Shown here one piece after another: positions 1-7,466 of a stretch of 64,000 bases of DNA. A model generated the notes under the pieces. It searched no databases, was not told the DNA's origin, and was given only the letters and a program-made list of their open reading frames with translations. Source of the stretch: Heliobacteriaceae bacterium (GTDB lineage: Bacteria; Bacillota; Desulfitobacteriia; Heliobacteriales; Heliobacteriaceae); assembly GCA_028707535.1 (NCBI GenBank), contig JAQWAU010000003.1:1-64000 (forward strand). The letters run 5' to 3'. Position 1 is the stretch's first letter, and each line of letters starts with the position of its first letter. The position numbers and the translations under genes were made by a program.

Positions 1-61
1 ACAAGGTTTGCGCCGTTAAGGTCGAGCCGGTTACCGGGTAGAATTTTTTCCTAATAAGTAG

Positions 62-122
62 TCCACAAACAAAAGGAGCTGTCTCAAAATCAGGTAAGAA
101 CCTGACGAGAGGCAGCTCCTTT
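62..122 (-). terminator. Intrinsic terminator, end of hupD-hypC-hypD
   Basis: An inverted repeat (72-85 against 107-122, core GGAGCTG/CAGCTCC) encloses a smaller one (91-104). Read on the minus strand it is followed by a T-rich tail, TTTTGTTTG. It lies about 170 bases downstream of hypD and could end that transcript. No gene is seen in 1-292. Confidence 0.6.
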
Positions 123-138
123 AGTTGTGGCTCCGATC

Positions 139-199
139 AGAGCGTAGCGAAGAATCTCGTCCGGTTCGTTTAAGATTCCTCACTGCGCTCGGAATGACA
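139..199. repeat. Dispersed palindromic repeat (GAGCGTAGCGAAGAATC type)
   Basis: Left arm 139-156 (AGCGTAGCGAAGAATCT) and right arm 173-199 (AGATTCCTCACTGCGCTC, then GGAATGACA) form an imperfect inverted repeat matching at about 15 of 18 positions. A single arm of the same family occurs at 40615-40640. Repeats of this kind are scattered through many unrelated bacterial genomes, and their function is not established. Confidence 0.6.
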
Positions 200-292
200 A
201 CAACCCCGTTATCTGGCAGCCAACGCGGGAAACTACCCCTGAGTAAAAACGTCCAGTTGCAGTGGGGGTGTATTCATAACAATGACACGCGC

Positions 293-1408
293 TCAACGGT
301 GGTAACGGTAATAGGCGGCACAAGCGCCTTCCGAAGAAACCATGCACGGACCGACCGGGTTTGCGGGATGGCAGGCCTGCTTAAAGAGGGCGCATTCCCG
401 GGGAATGATTTTGCCTTTAAGCACATCCCCACACCGGCAAGCAGTGATCGACCGCGGGGCCGGCACTGCCGGGGCAAACCGGCAGGTGGCATCCCAAGCC
501 TGCCATTTGGCCTGCAGGGCCAGACCACTTTTGGGCACCAGGTCGAAACCACGCCAATAGGCATCGGCATCCCGGAAAGTCCGGGCTAAAAGGGTTTGGG
601 CGACCGGGTTTCCTTCCTCCCGGACGGCGCGTTGGTAGCTGTTGACGACCGCCGGCCGGCCGGTGGCCAACAGCTCGAGTACCGCCATAATGGCCGTTAA
701 AATGTCGACCGGCTCAAATCCGGCGATGGCGGCGGGAATGCCGTGTTCGGCAGCCATAAAGTCATAGGCTTGCCGCCCCAAAATGGTCGATACATGACCA
801 GGCAACAAAAACCCGTCAATTGCCAGGTCCGGATCGGTCAATAGGGCCCGTAAAATGGGCAATACTTTTTTGTGGGCGGGAAAGACGCTAAAATTCCGGA
901 CATCTTTACCGGCTGCTTCCTGAATTGCCAGGGCAATTACCGGGGCGGTGGTTTCAAACCCGACACCGAGGAAGACGTACTGTCTTTCCGGATGCCGAAT
1001 GGCTTTTTCCACCGCATCTGCCGGTGAATAAAAGACTTCCACTTTTGCTCCATCGGCCTGGGCCTGTTCCAGCGAACCGTTACTCCCCGGCACCCGGATC
1101 ATGTCTCCGAAAGTAGCGACCGTAACGCCCGGCAAAGCGGCTAAGGCGATCATTTGGTCAATATCTCGTTGGTGAGTAACACAAACCGGGCACCCTGGAC
1201 CTGACCGCAGGTCCAGGTAATCACTCAGCATATCCCGCAGCCCGGTGCGGGATATGGCGAAGGTGTGGGTGCCGCAGACTTCCATCAGCAAAATTTTGCG
1301 GCCTTTTTTGGCGGCTAGTTCTCCAGCCATTTTGTTGACCCTTTGGATGAGGAACCGGCCGAGCTCCGGGTCCCGGAATTTGGCGGTCGGATCGCTTAGT
1401 TTACTCAT
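293..1408 (-). CDS. hypD: Hydrogenase maturation protein HypD
   Basis: HypD is the iron-sulfur scaffold that, with HypC, assembles the Fe(CN)2CO moiety of the NiFe site before transfer to the large-subunit precursor. The 371-residue product carries the family signatures CGTHTFAISRTGL near residue 45, GPGCPVCVT near residue 70, and a C-terminal cysteine cluster (CRCGDVLKG, NPVGPCMVSSEGAC) for the [4Fe-4S] centre. Length is normal. The ATG at 1408 was chosen because homology begins there; it overlaps the hypC stop by 8 bases, indicating translational coupling. hypE, hypF, hypA and hypB are not in this window. Confidence 0.95.
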   Translation of the reverse strand: MSKLSDPTAKFRDPELGRFLIQRVNKMAGELAAKKGRKILLMEVCGTHTFAISRTGLRDMLSDYLDLRSGPGCPVCVTHQRDIDQMIALAALPGVTVATFGDMIRVPGSNGSLEQAQADGAKVEVFYSPADAVEKAIRHPERQYVFLGVGFETTAPVIALAIQEAAGKDVRNFSVFPAHKKVLPILRALLTDPDLAIDGFLLPGHVSTILGRQAYDFMAAEHGIPAAIAGFEPVDILTAIMAVLELLATGRPAVVNSYQRAVREEGNPVAQTLLARTFRDADAYWRGFDLVPKSGLALQAKWQAWDATCRFAPAVPAPRSITACRCGDVLKGKIIPRECALFKQACHPANPVGPCMVSSEGACAAYYRYHR

Positions 1409-1661
1409 TTGGGCTCCCGCTTTCCGTGCGGGCTCCTCTTTCCGCGGCGAGCAGTTCTTCCCAGAGCCGGAGGCGTTCCTGGGCTTCCTCCAGGTCCAGC
1501 TTTTCAATGGCAAAGCCGGCATGGACGATCAGGTAGTCCCCGATTTCGACGTGATCGATCAGTTGGGTGCCGACTTTCCGCGAAAAGCCGAAGGATTCCA
1601 GTTCTGCCCATTGTTGTTTTGCATCCAGGGCAATCACCTTGCCCGGTACGGCCAGGCACAT
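1401..1661 (-). CDS. hypC: Hydrogenase assembly chaperone HypC/HybG
   Basis: A small chaperone (86 aa) that partners HypD and carries the Fe(CN)2CO unit to the hydrogenase large subunit. The N-terminus MCLAVPGKV with the essential Cys2 is visible, and the start was fixed on it because that cysteine must follow the initiator methionine. The rest (LIDHVEIGDYLIVHAGFAI) is typical OB-fold HypC sequence; the C-terminus is charged. It lies 32 bases after hupD and overlaps hypD. Confidence 0.95.
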   Translation of the reverse strand: MCLAVPGKVIALDAKQQWAELESFGFSRKVGTQLIDHVEIGDYLIVHAGFAIEKLDLEEAQERLRLWEELLAAERGARTESGSPNE

Positions 1662-1693
1662 ATTGCTCACACCTCCATTGGTCCGGCTGAAGT

Positions 1694-2191
1694 TCAACCG
1701 GTTGGGTGGTTTAACCACTGTTGGACCTGTCTTTGGCAGGCGGCTACCAGTTTGGGCAGGGCCAGGGTTCCGGCAGGGGATAATTCAATGCCCCATTTTA
1801 GTTCGGCGGGTTGGAGACCAAGCAACACCATTTCGCCGGGCAAAGATTCCCGCCAAGCCGCTAAGGCTAAGACCTCGCTAAAACCCAACTGGTGGATGGA
1901 AAGCTTCTGGGCAAAATAGCGCGGGATCGCGTCATTTTCCAGCCAGATGATGGAGCCTGGCGGCTGACCGGCCTGCACGCAGTCGATGATCAGCAGCTTT
2001 TCGGCCCTTTCTACCACCGCAAGCAGATTAAGACCCAGGGTAGCGCCGTCGACGATTTCCACTGCCGCCGGCAAACCACCTTCATTGTTTAACCGCTCCA
2101 CCACGTGAATGCCGATCCCCTCGTCACCATATAAATAATTGCCCAAGCCCATGACGATAATCGGGGCCGGGACAACATCAGCCTGGGTCAT
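1694..2191 (-). CDS. hupD: NiFe hydrogenase maturation endopeptidase (HyaD/HupD family)
   Basis: This protease removes the C-terminal extension of the NiFe large subunit after nickel insertion. The 165-residue product starts its domain with IIVMGLGNYLYGDEGIGIHV, including the conserved Glu/Asp that sense nickel, followed by VEIVDGATLGLNLL. The start at 2191 has a good ribosome site (AAAGGAGC). It is separated from the structural genes by a hairpin at 2211-2243. It is probably able to process both large subunits in the window, since both end in a DPCxxCxxH motif plus 16 residues; the second operon has no protease gene. That sharing is inference. Confidence 0.9.
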   Translation of the reverse strand: MTQADVVPAPIIVMGLGNYLYGDEGIGIHVVERLNNEGGLPAAVEIVDGATLGLNLLAVVERAEKLLIIDCVQAGQPPGSIIWLENDAIPRYFAQKLSIHQLGFSEVLALAAWRESLPGEMVLLGLQPAELKWGIELSPAGTLALPKLVAACQRQVQQWLNHPTG

Positions 2192-2210
2192 TGCTTCGCT
2201 CCTTTGGTCA

Positions 2211-2243
2211 AGGTAAAAACCCCGGAGGTAAGTTCCGGGGCTT
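2211..2243 (-). terminator. Hairpin between hydrogenase structural and maturation genes
   Basis: CCCCGGA (2220-2226) pairs with TCCGGGG (2234-2240); on the minus strand a TTTTT run follows. It lies between the cytochrome b gene and hupD, so it may partially terminate transcription and lower maturation-gene expression relative to structural genes. Confidence 0.6.
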
Positions 2244-2303
2244 TCCATTGCTGTTTTCACCCAGTTTTCCCTATTTTGGGTGAAATTATCATACCTGGTG
2301 AGA

Positions 2304-2981
2304 TTAGTCGTGGTCAGCTGATTTAAATTTCCACCCGTTGACAATCGAGGACATCGTGCCATCTTTTTCCAAGGCATCATGCCGGATGCACAAGTAAAAG
2401 TGGACACAGAAGAAAACGATAAACGCCCAAGCCATCAGGTGGTGGAAAAACCGGGTGTAAGCGATGCCGCCCAAAAGGGAGGACGCCCAGGTAAACCAAG
2501 TAAACAAAATGGAACCGGGATTAATCGACGCGTAAAGCACAAAACCGGTGATAATCATGAAGACACTGGCGAAGGCCAGAAACACAAAGTACGATAGTTC
2601 GGCCAAGGGGTTATGGCCCAAATACGGTTCTTCTTCTTTCTCAAAAAATAGATAGAACTTTACCGTATGCCAAAGTGATACCCAGTATTGTTTGGTCCAA
2701 GGCCGGAACCGGAAACGGGAATAAGCATTGCCGGCAATCCACCAGTAAATCCGGAACAAAAAGTTGAAAATAAAGATATAGGCAGCCACCATGTGCGTAT
2801 AAACTACATAACCCATCAGGAAGGATACGGTGCCGTCACCGGCGGTGTTTAGCGGGGAGGCAAACGGCCGGCCGATAAAGATCCCGGTGAGGAACAACAC
2901 GACAATACAGGCGGCATTAATCCAGTGGAAAAACCGGATGGGCAATTGCCAGACATAAGCCGGTGTGTGGGTTGTTTTCAT
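2304..2981 (-). CDS. hyaC: NiFe hydrogenase b-type cytochrome subunit (operon 1)
   Basis: Integral membrane dihaem cytochrome b that passes electrons from the periplasm-facing hydrogenase dimer to the quinone pool. It has 225 residues and four hydrophobic helices. Histidines suitable as haem ligands lie in IRFFHWINAACIVVL, near YTHMVAAYIFIFN, in FFHHLMAWAFIVFF and VHFYLCIRHD. It starts 12 bases after the large-subunit gene with a GGGGAG ribosome site. The paralogue at 15619-16296 has exactly the same length and aligns from the first residue. Confidence 0.92.
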   Translation of the reverse strand: MKTTHTPAYVWQLPIRFFHWINAACIVVLFLTGIFIGRPFASPLNTAGDGTVSFLMGYVVYTHMVAAYIFIFNFLFRIYWWIAGNAYSRFRFRPWTKQYWVSLWHTVKFYLFFEKEEEPYLGHNPLAELSYFVFLAFASVFMIITGFVLYASINPGSILFTWFTWASSLLGGIAYTRFFHHLMAWAFIVFFCVHFYLCIRHDALEKDGTMSSIVNGWKFKSADHD

Positions 2982-2993
2982 TGCCAGCTCCCC

Positions 2994-4709
2994 CTAACTC
3001 ATCACTTTGACCACGGCAACTTCTTGGTCTTGGGTGTCCATTAGGTGGACGGCACAGGCCATGCACGGGTCGAAGGAGTGGATGGTCCGCAGGATTTCCA
3101 ATGGTTGATTGGGATCAACCATTGGGGTGCCGGTCAGGCAAGCCTCATAAGGTCCTTGTTGGCCCTTGTGGTCATTGGGTGAAGCGTTCCAGGTCGTCGG
3201 AACAATGGCCGAGTAGTTGAAGGTTTTCTTGTTTTTAATGTGGATCCAATGACCAAGAGCACCACGGGGGGCTTCACAGATGCCGGCCCCTTTGGCCTCA
3301 GCCGGCCAAGTAGCGGGATCCCATTTCGATTGGTTAAAGGTTGCCTGGTCGCCGGATTTAATATTGGCAATCAGATCATTAAAGAACCGTTTGAGGTATT
3401 GGCCGGTGATCTTGGTTTCGATCCCCCGGGCGGCTGTGCGGCCAAGGGTGGAGAACAGAGCGGTTGCCGGCAGGTCCAGTTTTTTCAGCACCTGGTCAAC
3501 CCCATCTTTCCACTCCGGCTGATTTTTGGCGTAGCCGAGCAGGCAGCGGGCCAAGGGACCGACTTCCATGGAATGTCCCCGCCACCGGGGTGCTTTTGAC
3601 CAGGAGTATTTTTGATTGGTGTCCAGCTCCTGATATTCGCCCTTGGGACCGGTGTACTTAAATTTGGTTTGGCCTTCAGATGGGTGGAGGCCTTGCTGGC
3701 CGCCTTCATATTCGTACCAGGAGTGGTCGACAAATTCCAGGATTTGTTCGGGGTCTTTCGGATCACACTCCAGAACCTCTTGCAGGTTCTGGTTGAGGAT
3801 TACCCCGCGGGGGAACAGGAAGCTGTCCGGATTGCGGATATCGTCGGTCGGTAAGTCGCCGAAGGACAGGAAATTGCCCATTCCGCCGCCATAAGTGACA
3901 TCCTTGTAGAACGAAGCAATGGTCAACAGGTCCGGGATATAGACTTGTTCCACAAAATCGACAGCTTGGTCAATCAAACCGCTGATCAGGTTCAACCGTT
4001 CAATATTGATCGCATTATCGCCATCCATGACCAGGGAAGCGGGCACACCGCCAACCACGAAATTGGGGTGCGGGTTTTTCCCCCCGAAAATGGTGTGGAT
4101 TTTTACCACTTCTTTTTGCCAGCTTAGGGCCTCCAGATAATGGGCAACAGCCATTAAGTTGCCTTCCGGCGGCAGTTTATAGCCGGGGTGGCCCCAGTAA
4201 CCGTTGGCGAAAATGCCGAGCTGGCCTGATTCGACAAAAGTCTTCAGCCTAGCCTGGGTGTCTTTAAAGTAACCCGGGCTGGATTTGGGCCACCGCGGAG
4301 AGATGGTTTGGGCCAGTTCGGCGGTTGCTTGGGGATCTGCTTTTAGCGCACTGACCACATCTACCCAGTCGAGGGCATGCAGGTGGTAAAAATGCACCGT
4401 GTGGTCCTGTAAATACTGGGCACATAACATAATGTTCCGGATGAGGTTGGCGTTTTTGGGAATCCGGATATTCAAGGCGTCCTCTACCGCCCGGATACTG
4501 GCAAGCGCGTGGGTGGTAGTACAAACACCGCAAATCCGCTGGACAAAGGCCCAGACATCCCGGGGATCCCGGTCTTTAACAATTAACTCCAACCCCCGGA
4601 CCATGGTTCCGCTGCTCCAGGCGTTAATGATTTGGTTGTTCTCGACTTGGGCCTCAACCCGCAGGTGGCCTTCAATCCGGGTGATGGGATCAATGACGAT
4701 TTTTGGCAT
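2994..4709 (-). CDS. hyaB: NiFe uptake hydrogenase large subunit (operon 1)
   Basis: Catalytic subunit of a group 1 membrane-bound uptake hydrogenase (571 aa). The nickel ligands are present: L1 motif RICGVCTTTHALASI near residue 62 and C-terminal L2 motif DPCMACAVH, followed by a 16-residue extension that the maturation protease should remove. The N-terminus MPKIVIDPITRIEGHLR is typical. Its start overlaps the small-subunit stop by one base (TAATG), so translation is coupled and 1:1 expression is expected. It oxidises H2, or evolves it depending on redox partners. The paralogue at 16311-18026 is the same length. Confidence 0.96.
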   Translation of the reverse strand: MPKIVIDPITRIEGHLRVEAQVENNQIINAWSSGTMVRGLELIVKDRDPRDVWAFVQRICGVCTTTHALASIRAVEDALNIRIPKNANLIRNIMLCAQYLQDHTVHFYHLHALDWVDVVSALKADPQATAELAQTISPRWPKSSPGYFKDTQARLKTFVESGQLGIFANGYWGHPGYKLPPEGNLMAVAHYLEALSWQKEVVKIHTIFGGKNPHPNFVVGGVPASLVMDGDNAINIERLNLISGLIDQAVDFVEQVYIPDLLTIASFYKDVTYGGGMGNFLSFGDLPTDDIRNPDSFLFPRGVILNQNLQEVLECDPKDPEQILEFVDHSWYEYEGGQQGLHPSEGQTKFKYTGPKGEYQELDTNQKYSWSKAPRWRGHSMEVGPLARCLLGYAKNQPEWKDGVDQVLKKLDLPATALFSTLGRTAARGIETKITGQYLKRFFNDLIANIKSGDQATFNQSKWDPATWPAEAKGAGICEAPRGALGHWIHIKNKKTFNYSAIVPTTWNASPNDHKGQQGPYEACLTGTPMVDPNQPLEILRTIHSFDPCMACAVHLMDTQDQEVAVVKVMS

Positions 4710-5803
4710 TATCCGTTACCTCCTTTCTGTTCCGATTTTTTCTCTTTGCCTTTAATGACGGTGGTAGCGGCTGTGTGAACAGCGATACCACCCACGGTAA
4801 CGGCGGTGGCGGCCAAGCCGATCTGATCGGCGTTCCACCCGATCTTCATGCCGGGCATGTCGGCCAAGTGGGTATAAAAGGGACCATTATCCCAAAAGTT
4901 TTCTTCGGAACAGCCAATACAGGGGTGGCCGGACTGAATGGGATAGGATGTGCCATTGTTCCACCGGATGGTTGAACAGGAGTTGAAAGTGGTAGGTCCT
5001 TTGCAGCCGAGTTTATAGAGGCACCAGCCTTGTTTGGCCCCTTCGTCGTCGAATTTCTCGGCAAACATGCCGGCATCATAGTAGGCCCGGCGGTTACATT
5101 TGTCGTGGATCCGGTGGTCGTAAAAGGCTTTGGGCCGGCCGGCAAAATCAAGTTCAGGCAGCTTATCGAAAGTTAGATAATGAACAATCACGCCGGCCAT
5201 AACCTCGGCGATGGGCGGGCAACCGGGAACATTAATTACCGGCTTGCCTTTGACGAGTTGGTCAACCGTCTTGGCTCCGGTGGGGTTGGGGTTGGCGGCG
5301 GGTAAACCGCCATTGGCGGCACAGCTTCCCCAGGCGATCACTGCAGCACAGTCTTTGGCGGCTTCGGCTAAAAGTTTGGTTGCCGGTTTGCCACCGATGG
5401 TGCAATACTGACCGTTTTCCCCGGCGGGGATGGAGCCCTCGACACAAAGGATATATTTGCCTTTGTTTTCGGTCATCGCTTTGAGTTTGGCTTCCTCCGC
5501 CTGCAATCCGGCGGCGGCCTGCAATGTCTCGTGATAATCCAGGGAAATCAGGTCAAAAATAACATCTGCTAAAATGGGGTGGCTGGTGCGCAAGAAAGAT
5601 TCGCTGCAGCCGGTGCATTCTTGGAAATGAAGCCAGATGACCGGTGGACGGGGCTTCGTTTCCAAAGCGGCAGCGATTTGGGGGACTGCCGTGGACTCAA
5701 GACCAATCGCGGCGGCCATAAAGGCGCAGAATTGGAGAAAGTCCCGGCGACTCACTTTCCGGCGGTTAAACAGGTCTAGAACTGTTTTTTCCTGTTGGCG
5801 CAT
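4709..5803 (-). CDS. hyaA: NiFe uptake hydrogenase small subunit (operon 1), Tat-exported
   Basis: Electron-transfer subunit with three iron-sulfur clusters (364 aa). It has a twin-arginine leader (SRRDFLQFCAFMAAA, residues 18-32) and a C-terminal membrane anchor (LAATAVTVGGIAVHTAATT), so the mature dimer should face outside. The proximal-cluster motif is ECTGCSESF: a glycine occupies the position that is a supernumerary cysteine in oxygen-tolerant enzymes, predicting a standard oxygen-sensitive [4Fe-4S] cluster. First gene of the operon; ribosome site AAGGAGGGAG. An extended -10 (TGTTATAAT) lies about 80 bases upstream. Confidence 0.95.
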   Translation of the reverse strand: MRQQEKTVLDLFNRRKVSRRDFLQFCAFMAAAIGLESTAVPQIAAALETKPRPPVIWLHFQECTGCSESFLRTSHPILADVIFDLISLDYHETLQAAAGLQAEEAKLKAMTENKGKYILCVEGSIPAGENGQYCTIGGKPATKLLAEAAKDCAAVIAWGSCAANGGLPAANPNPTGAKTVDQLVKGKPVINVPGCPPIAEVMAGVIVHYLTFDKLPELDFAGRPKAFYDHRIHDKCNRRAYYDAGMFAEKFDDEGAKQGWCLYKLGCKGPTTFNSCSTIRWNNGTSYPIQSGHPCIGCSEENFWDNGPFYTHLADMPGMKIGWNADQIGLAATAVTVGGIAVHTAATTVIKGKEKKSEQKGGNG

Positions 5804-5879
5804 GCTCGCTCCCTCCTTTTTCCTACCTATTCACCCCAAGTCAGCAGATATGCTTAGGATGACATCTTTAATTGCCATA

Positions 5880-5888
5880 ATTATAACA
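5880..5888 (-). promoter_or_regulatory. Extended -10 promoter element, hydrogenase operon 1
   Basis: On the minus strand the sequence reads TGTTATAAT, an extended -10 box, about 77 bases ahead of hyaA. No convincing -35 box is present, as is common for extended -10 promoters. The region 5889-6010 between the divergent units is AT-rich and holds no supported gene. Confidence 0.45.
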
Positions 5889-6017
5889 TGGTATAAATAG
5901 TTTAAAGGGTTTTCGAACAATTTAGATAAATACAAAGGTCTTTCCGCTGACAAGTTTTCATTTTACAAAAAGGATTCTGACAAGTAACGTCGAATTTTAA
6001 ACTATAACAAATAAATT

Positions 6018-6127
6018 GCTCCGAGCCTTGTTTCCTAAAGGGGTATCCCAAGGGAATTTGGCCACCATCACCTAGATGGTCACGGTTTGGTTGGAAACGG
6101 CTAAGCCGCCCGTATTTGGAAAGGAGC
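6018..6127 (+). promoter_or_regulatory. Moco/Tuco riboswitch A
   Basis: The sequence shows the ordered conserved blocks of the molybdenum-cofactor RNA motif: CTCCGAGCC at 6019, TTCCTAAAG, GGCCACC, GGTTGGAAACGG, AAGCCGCCC, and TTTGGAAAGGAG closing at 6126. GCTCC (6018-6022) pairs with GGAGC (6123-6127) as the P1 stem. Three further copies sit on the other strand nearby. A strong terminator follows at 6180-6225, so ligand binding probably ends transcription before the substrate-binding-protein gene. Recognition is by motif; a covariance search was not run. Whether Mo- or W-cofactor is sensed cannot be decided here. Confidence 0.8.
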
Positions 6128-6179
6128 CTTTCTGTTGTGGAAACACAAACGTGTGGTCTTTGTAGCATATTTACTTAAC

Positions 6180-6225
6180 AAAGCCTGCGGAAAGGGTGAT
6201 CTTTTCCGGAGGCTTTTTATTTTTG
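6180..6225 (+). terminator. Riboswitch-linked terminator ahead of the substrate-binding protein
   Basis: A long stem, AAGCCTGCGGAAA pairing with TTTTCCGGAGGCTT, is followed by TTTTTATTTTT. It lies between riboswitch A and the gene at 6303, with no gene between. This is the expected expression platform for transcription attenuation. Confidence 0.85.
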
Positions 6226-6302
6226 GCAAGGGGGTGAAGCATCCGGGTAAAACCTGAATAGTCTAAATGTATTGCTAATTTATAGAAAGGATGACTTGAA
6301 CA

Positions 6303-7403
6303 GTGCGGACAAAGCAATATTTCAAACGTTATGGCCGGCAAAGTGTGGGTTTGTTGCTGGCGGTGACGGTCTTCATGCTGTTTGCGGCGGGGTGTGGTCA
6401 GCAACCAGCGGCTACCCCGCCGGCGGATTCGGGGGTGCAAACCGTAACCGATATGGCCGGCCGGCAAGTAACCCTCCCGGCGAAGATTACCAAGGCTTAC
6501 GGAACCAGTCCCATTCAGACGATCCTGATTTATTGCCTGGCGCCGGAGAAATTAGCCGGTTTGAACAGTGCCCCAACGGATTTGGAGAAACGGATTATGT
6601 TGCCGCAATGTCAAAACCTGCCGGTTTTGGGGGGCTGGTTCGGCCAAGGGAATACCGGGAACATGGAAGAGATCCTGAGGGTCAAACCGGATGTGATTGT
6701 TTGCGGACATACCGGTCAGGAGATGGCTGACCAATTGCAGCAGCAGTTGAATATTCCCGTTGTTTGGGTGGATGACACCATCGAAAAAAATGAAGAAGTT
6801 GTAAACTTCGTGGGGAAAGTTCTGGGGGCGGAGCAACAGGCCGGCAAAATGAACGCTTATTTCCAGAAAACCCAAGAGCGCATTAAGGCCAATTTGCCCC
6901 GGATTGCGGAAGGGAAAAAGGTGAGCGTGTATTATGCCGAAGGACCACAGGGGCTACAAACAGATCCCAAGGGCTCTAAACATGCCGAGTTGCTGGAGAT
7001 CTTAGGGGCGGAGAACATAGCCGAAGTAGCGATCAAGCCCGGATTCGGCCGGAGCGAAGTTTCCATGGAACAGGTCCTTAAGTGGAATCCGGAGGTGATC
7101 ATCGCCGGGGAATTGGAATTTTACCAACAGATCTTAAATGATCAAAAGTGGAAAAACATCAAGGCTGTCCAGGATAACCGGGTTTACTTAGTCCCCCGGG
7201 CACCCTTTAACTGGTTTGACCGGCCGCCGGGAGTAAACCGGATTATCGGCTTAGCTTGGACGGGGCAGATCCTATATCCCAACATTTATTCCTTCGATAT
7301 TAACCAGGAAACTAAGGAATTTTACAAAATTTATTACCACTATGACTTGAAGGATAATGAAGTCACGGAGGTCTTAACCTGTGGCGGGGTCGCAAAAATG
7401 TAG
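6303..7403 (+). CDS. ABC transporter substrate-binding lipoprotein (BtuF/MolA-like, probable molybdate/tungstate)
   Basis: A 366-residue secreted lipoprotein with signal VGLLLAVTVFMLFAAGC (lipobox FAAGC near residue 31) and a periplasmic-binding domain of the vitamin B12/siderophore/MolA class (VQTVTDMAGRQVTLP, then GNMEEILRVKPDVIV). It is the binding partner expected for the FecCD permease and ATPase encoded on the opposite strand at 12827-14637. The leader carries a Moco riboswitch and terminator, which points to molybdate or tungstate rather than iron or cobalamin; in Haemophilus, MolA of the same fold binds molybdate. Start is GTG with AAAGG upstream. Substrate is inferred from regulation only. 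Confidence 0.82.
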   Translation: MRTKQYFKRYGRQSVGLLLAVTVFMLFAAGCGQQPAATPPADSGVQTVTDMAGRQVTLPAKITKAYGTSPIQTILIYCLAPEKLAGLNSAPTDLEKRIMLPQCQNLPVLGGWFGQGNTGNMEEILRVKPDVIVCGHTGQEMADQLQQQLNIPVVWVDDTIEKNEEVVNFVGKVLGAEQQAGKMNAYFQKTQERIKANLPRIAEGKKVSVYYAEGPQGLQTDPKGSKHAELLEILGAENIAEVAIKPGFGRSEVSMEQVLKWNPEVIIAGELEFYQQILNDQKWKNIKAVQDNRVYLVPRAPFNWFDRPPGVNRIIGLAWTGQILYPNIYSFDINQETKEFYKIYYHYDLKDNEVTEVLTCGGVAKM

Positions 7404-7411
7404 CTGACGCC

Positions 7412-7466
7412 GAAAAAAGAGGTCCTCTTCCTACCATAATTAGGTAGGAAGAGGACCTTTTCCCTT
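7412..7466. terminator. Bidirectional terminator between convergent genes
   Basis: A perfect 16-bp stem (7420-7435, AGGTCCTCTTCCTACC, with 7443-7458) is flanked by A-rich and T-rich tracts on both sides. It ends the lipoprotein gene from the left and the DUF2325-like gene from the right. Confidence 0.9.

Noticed and set aside
125-589. A 154-codon plus-strand frame antisense to hypD
   Set aside because: It runs through a repeat and the opposite strand of a certain gene; it is a frame shadow of GC-rich coding sequence.
4709-5803. Oxygen-tolerant hydrogenase
   Set aside because: The proximal motif has glycine where the extra cysteine would be; the same holds for the second operon with alanine.
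6018-6127. Possible cobalamin or SAM riboswitch, suggested by the BtuF-like gene downstream
   Set aside because: The blocks do not match cobalamin or SAM aptamers, but do match the Moco motif in order, with three more copies nearby.
5902-6168. An 88-codon minus-strand reading frame opposite riboswitch A
   Set aside because: It is antisense to a conserved structured RNA, lacks a ribosome site and has no recognisable protein features.
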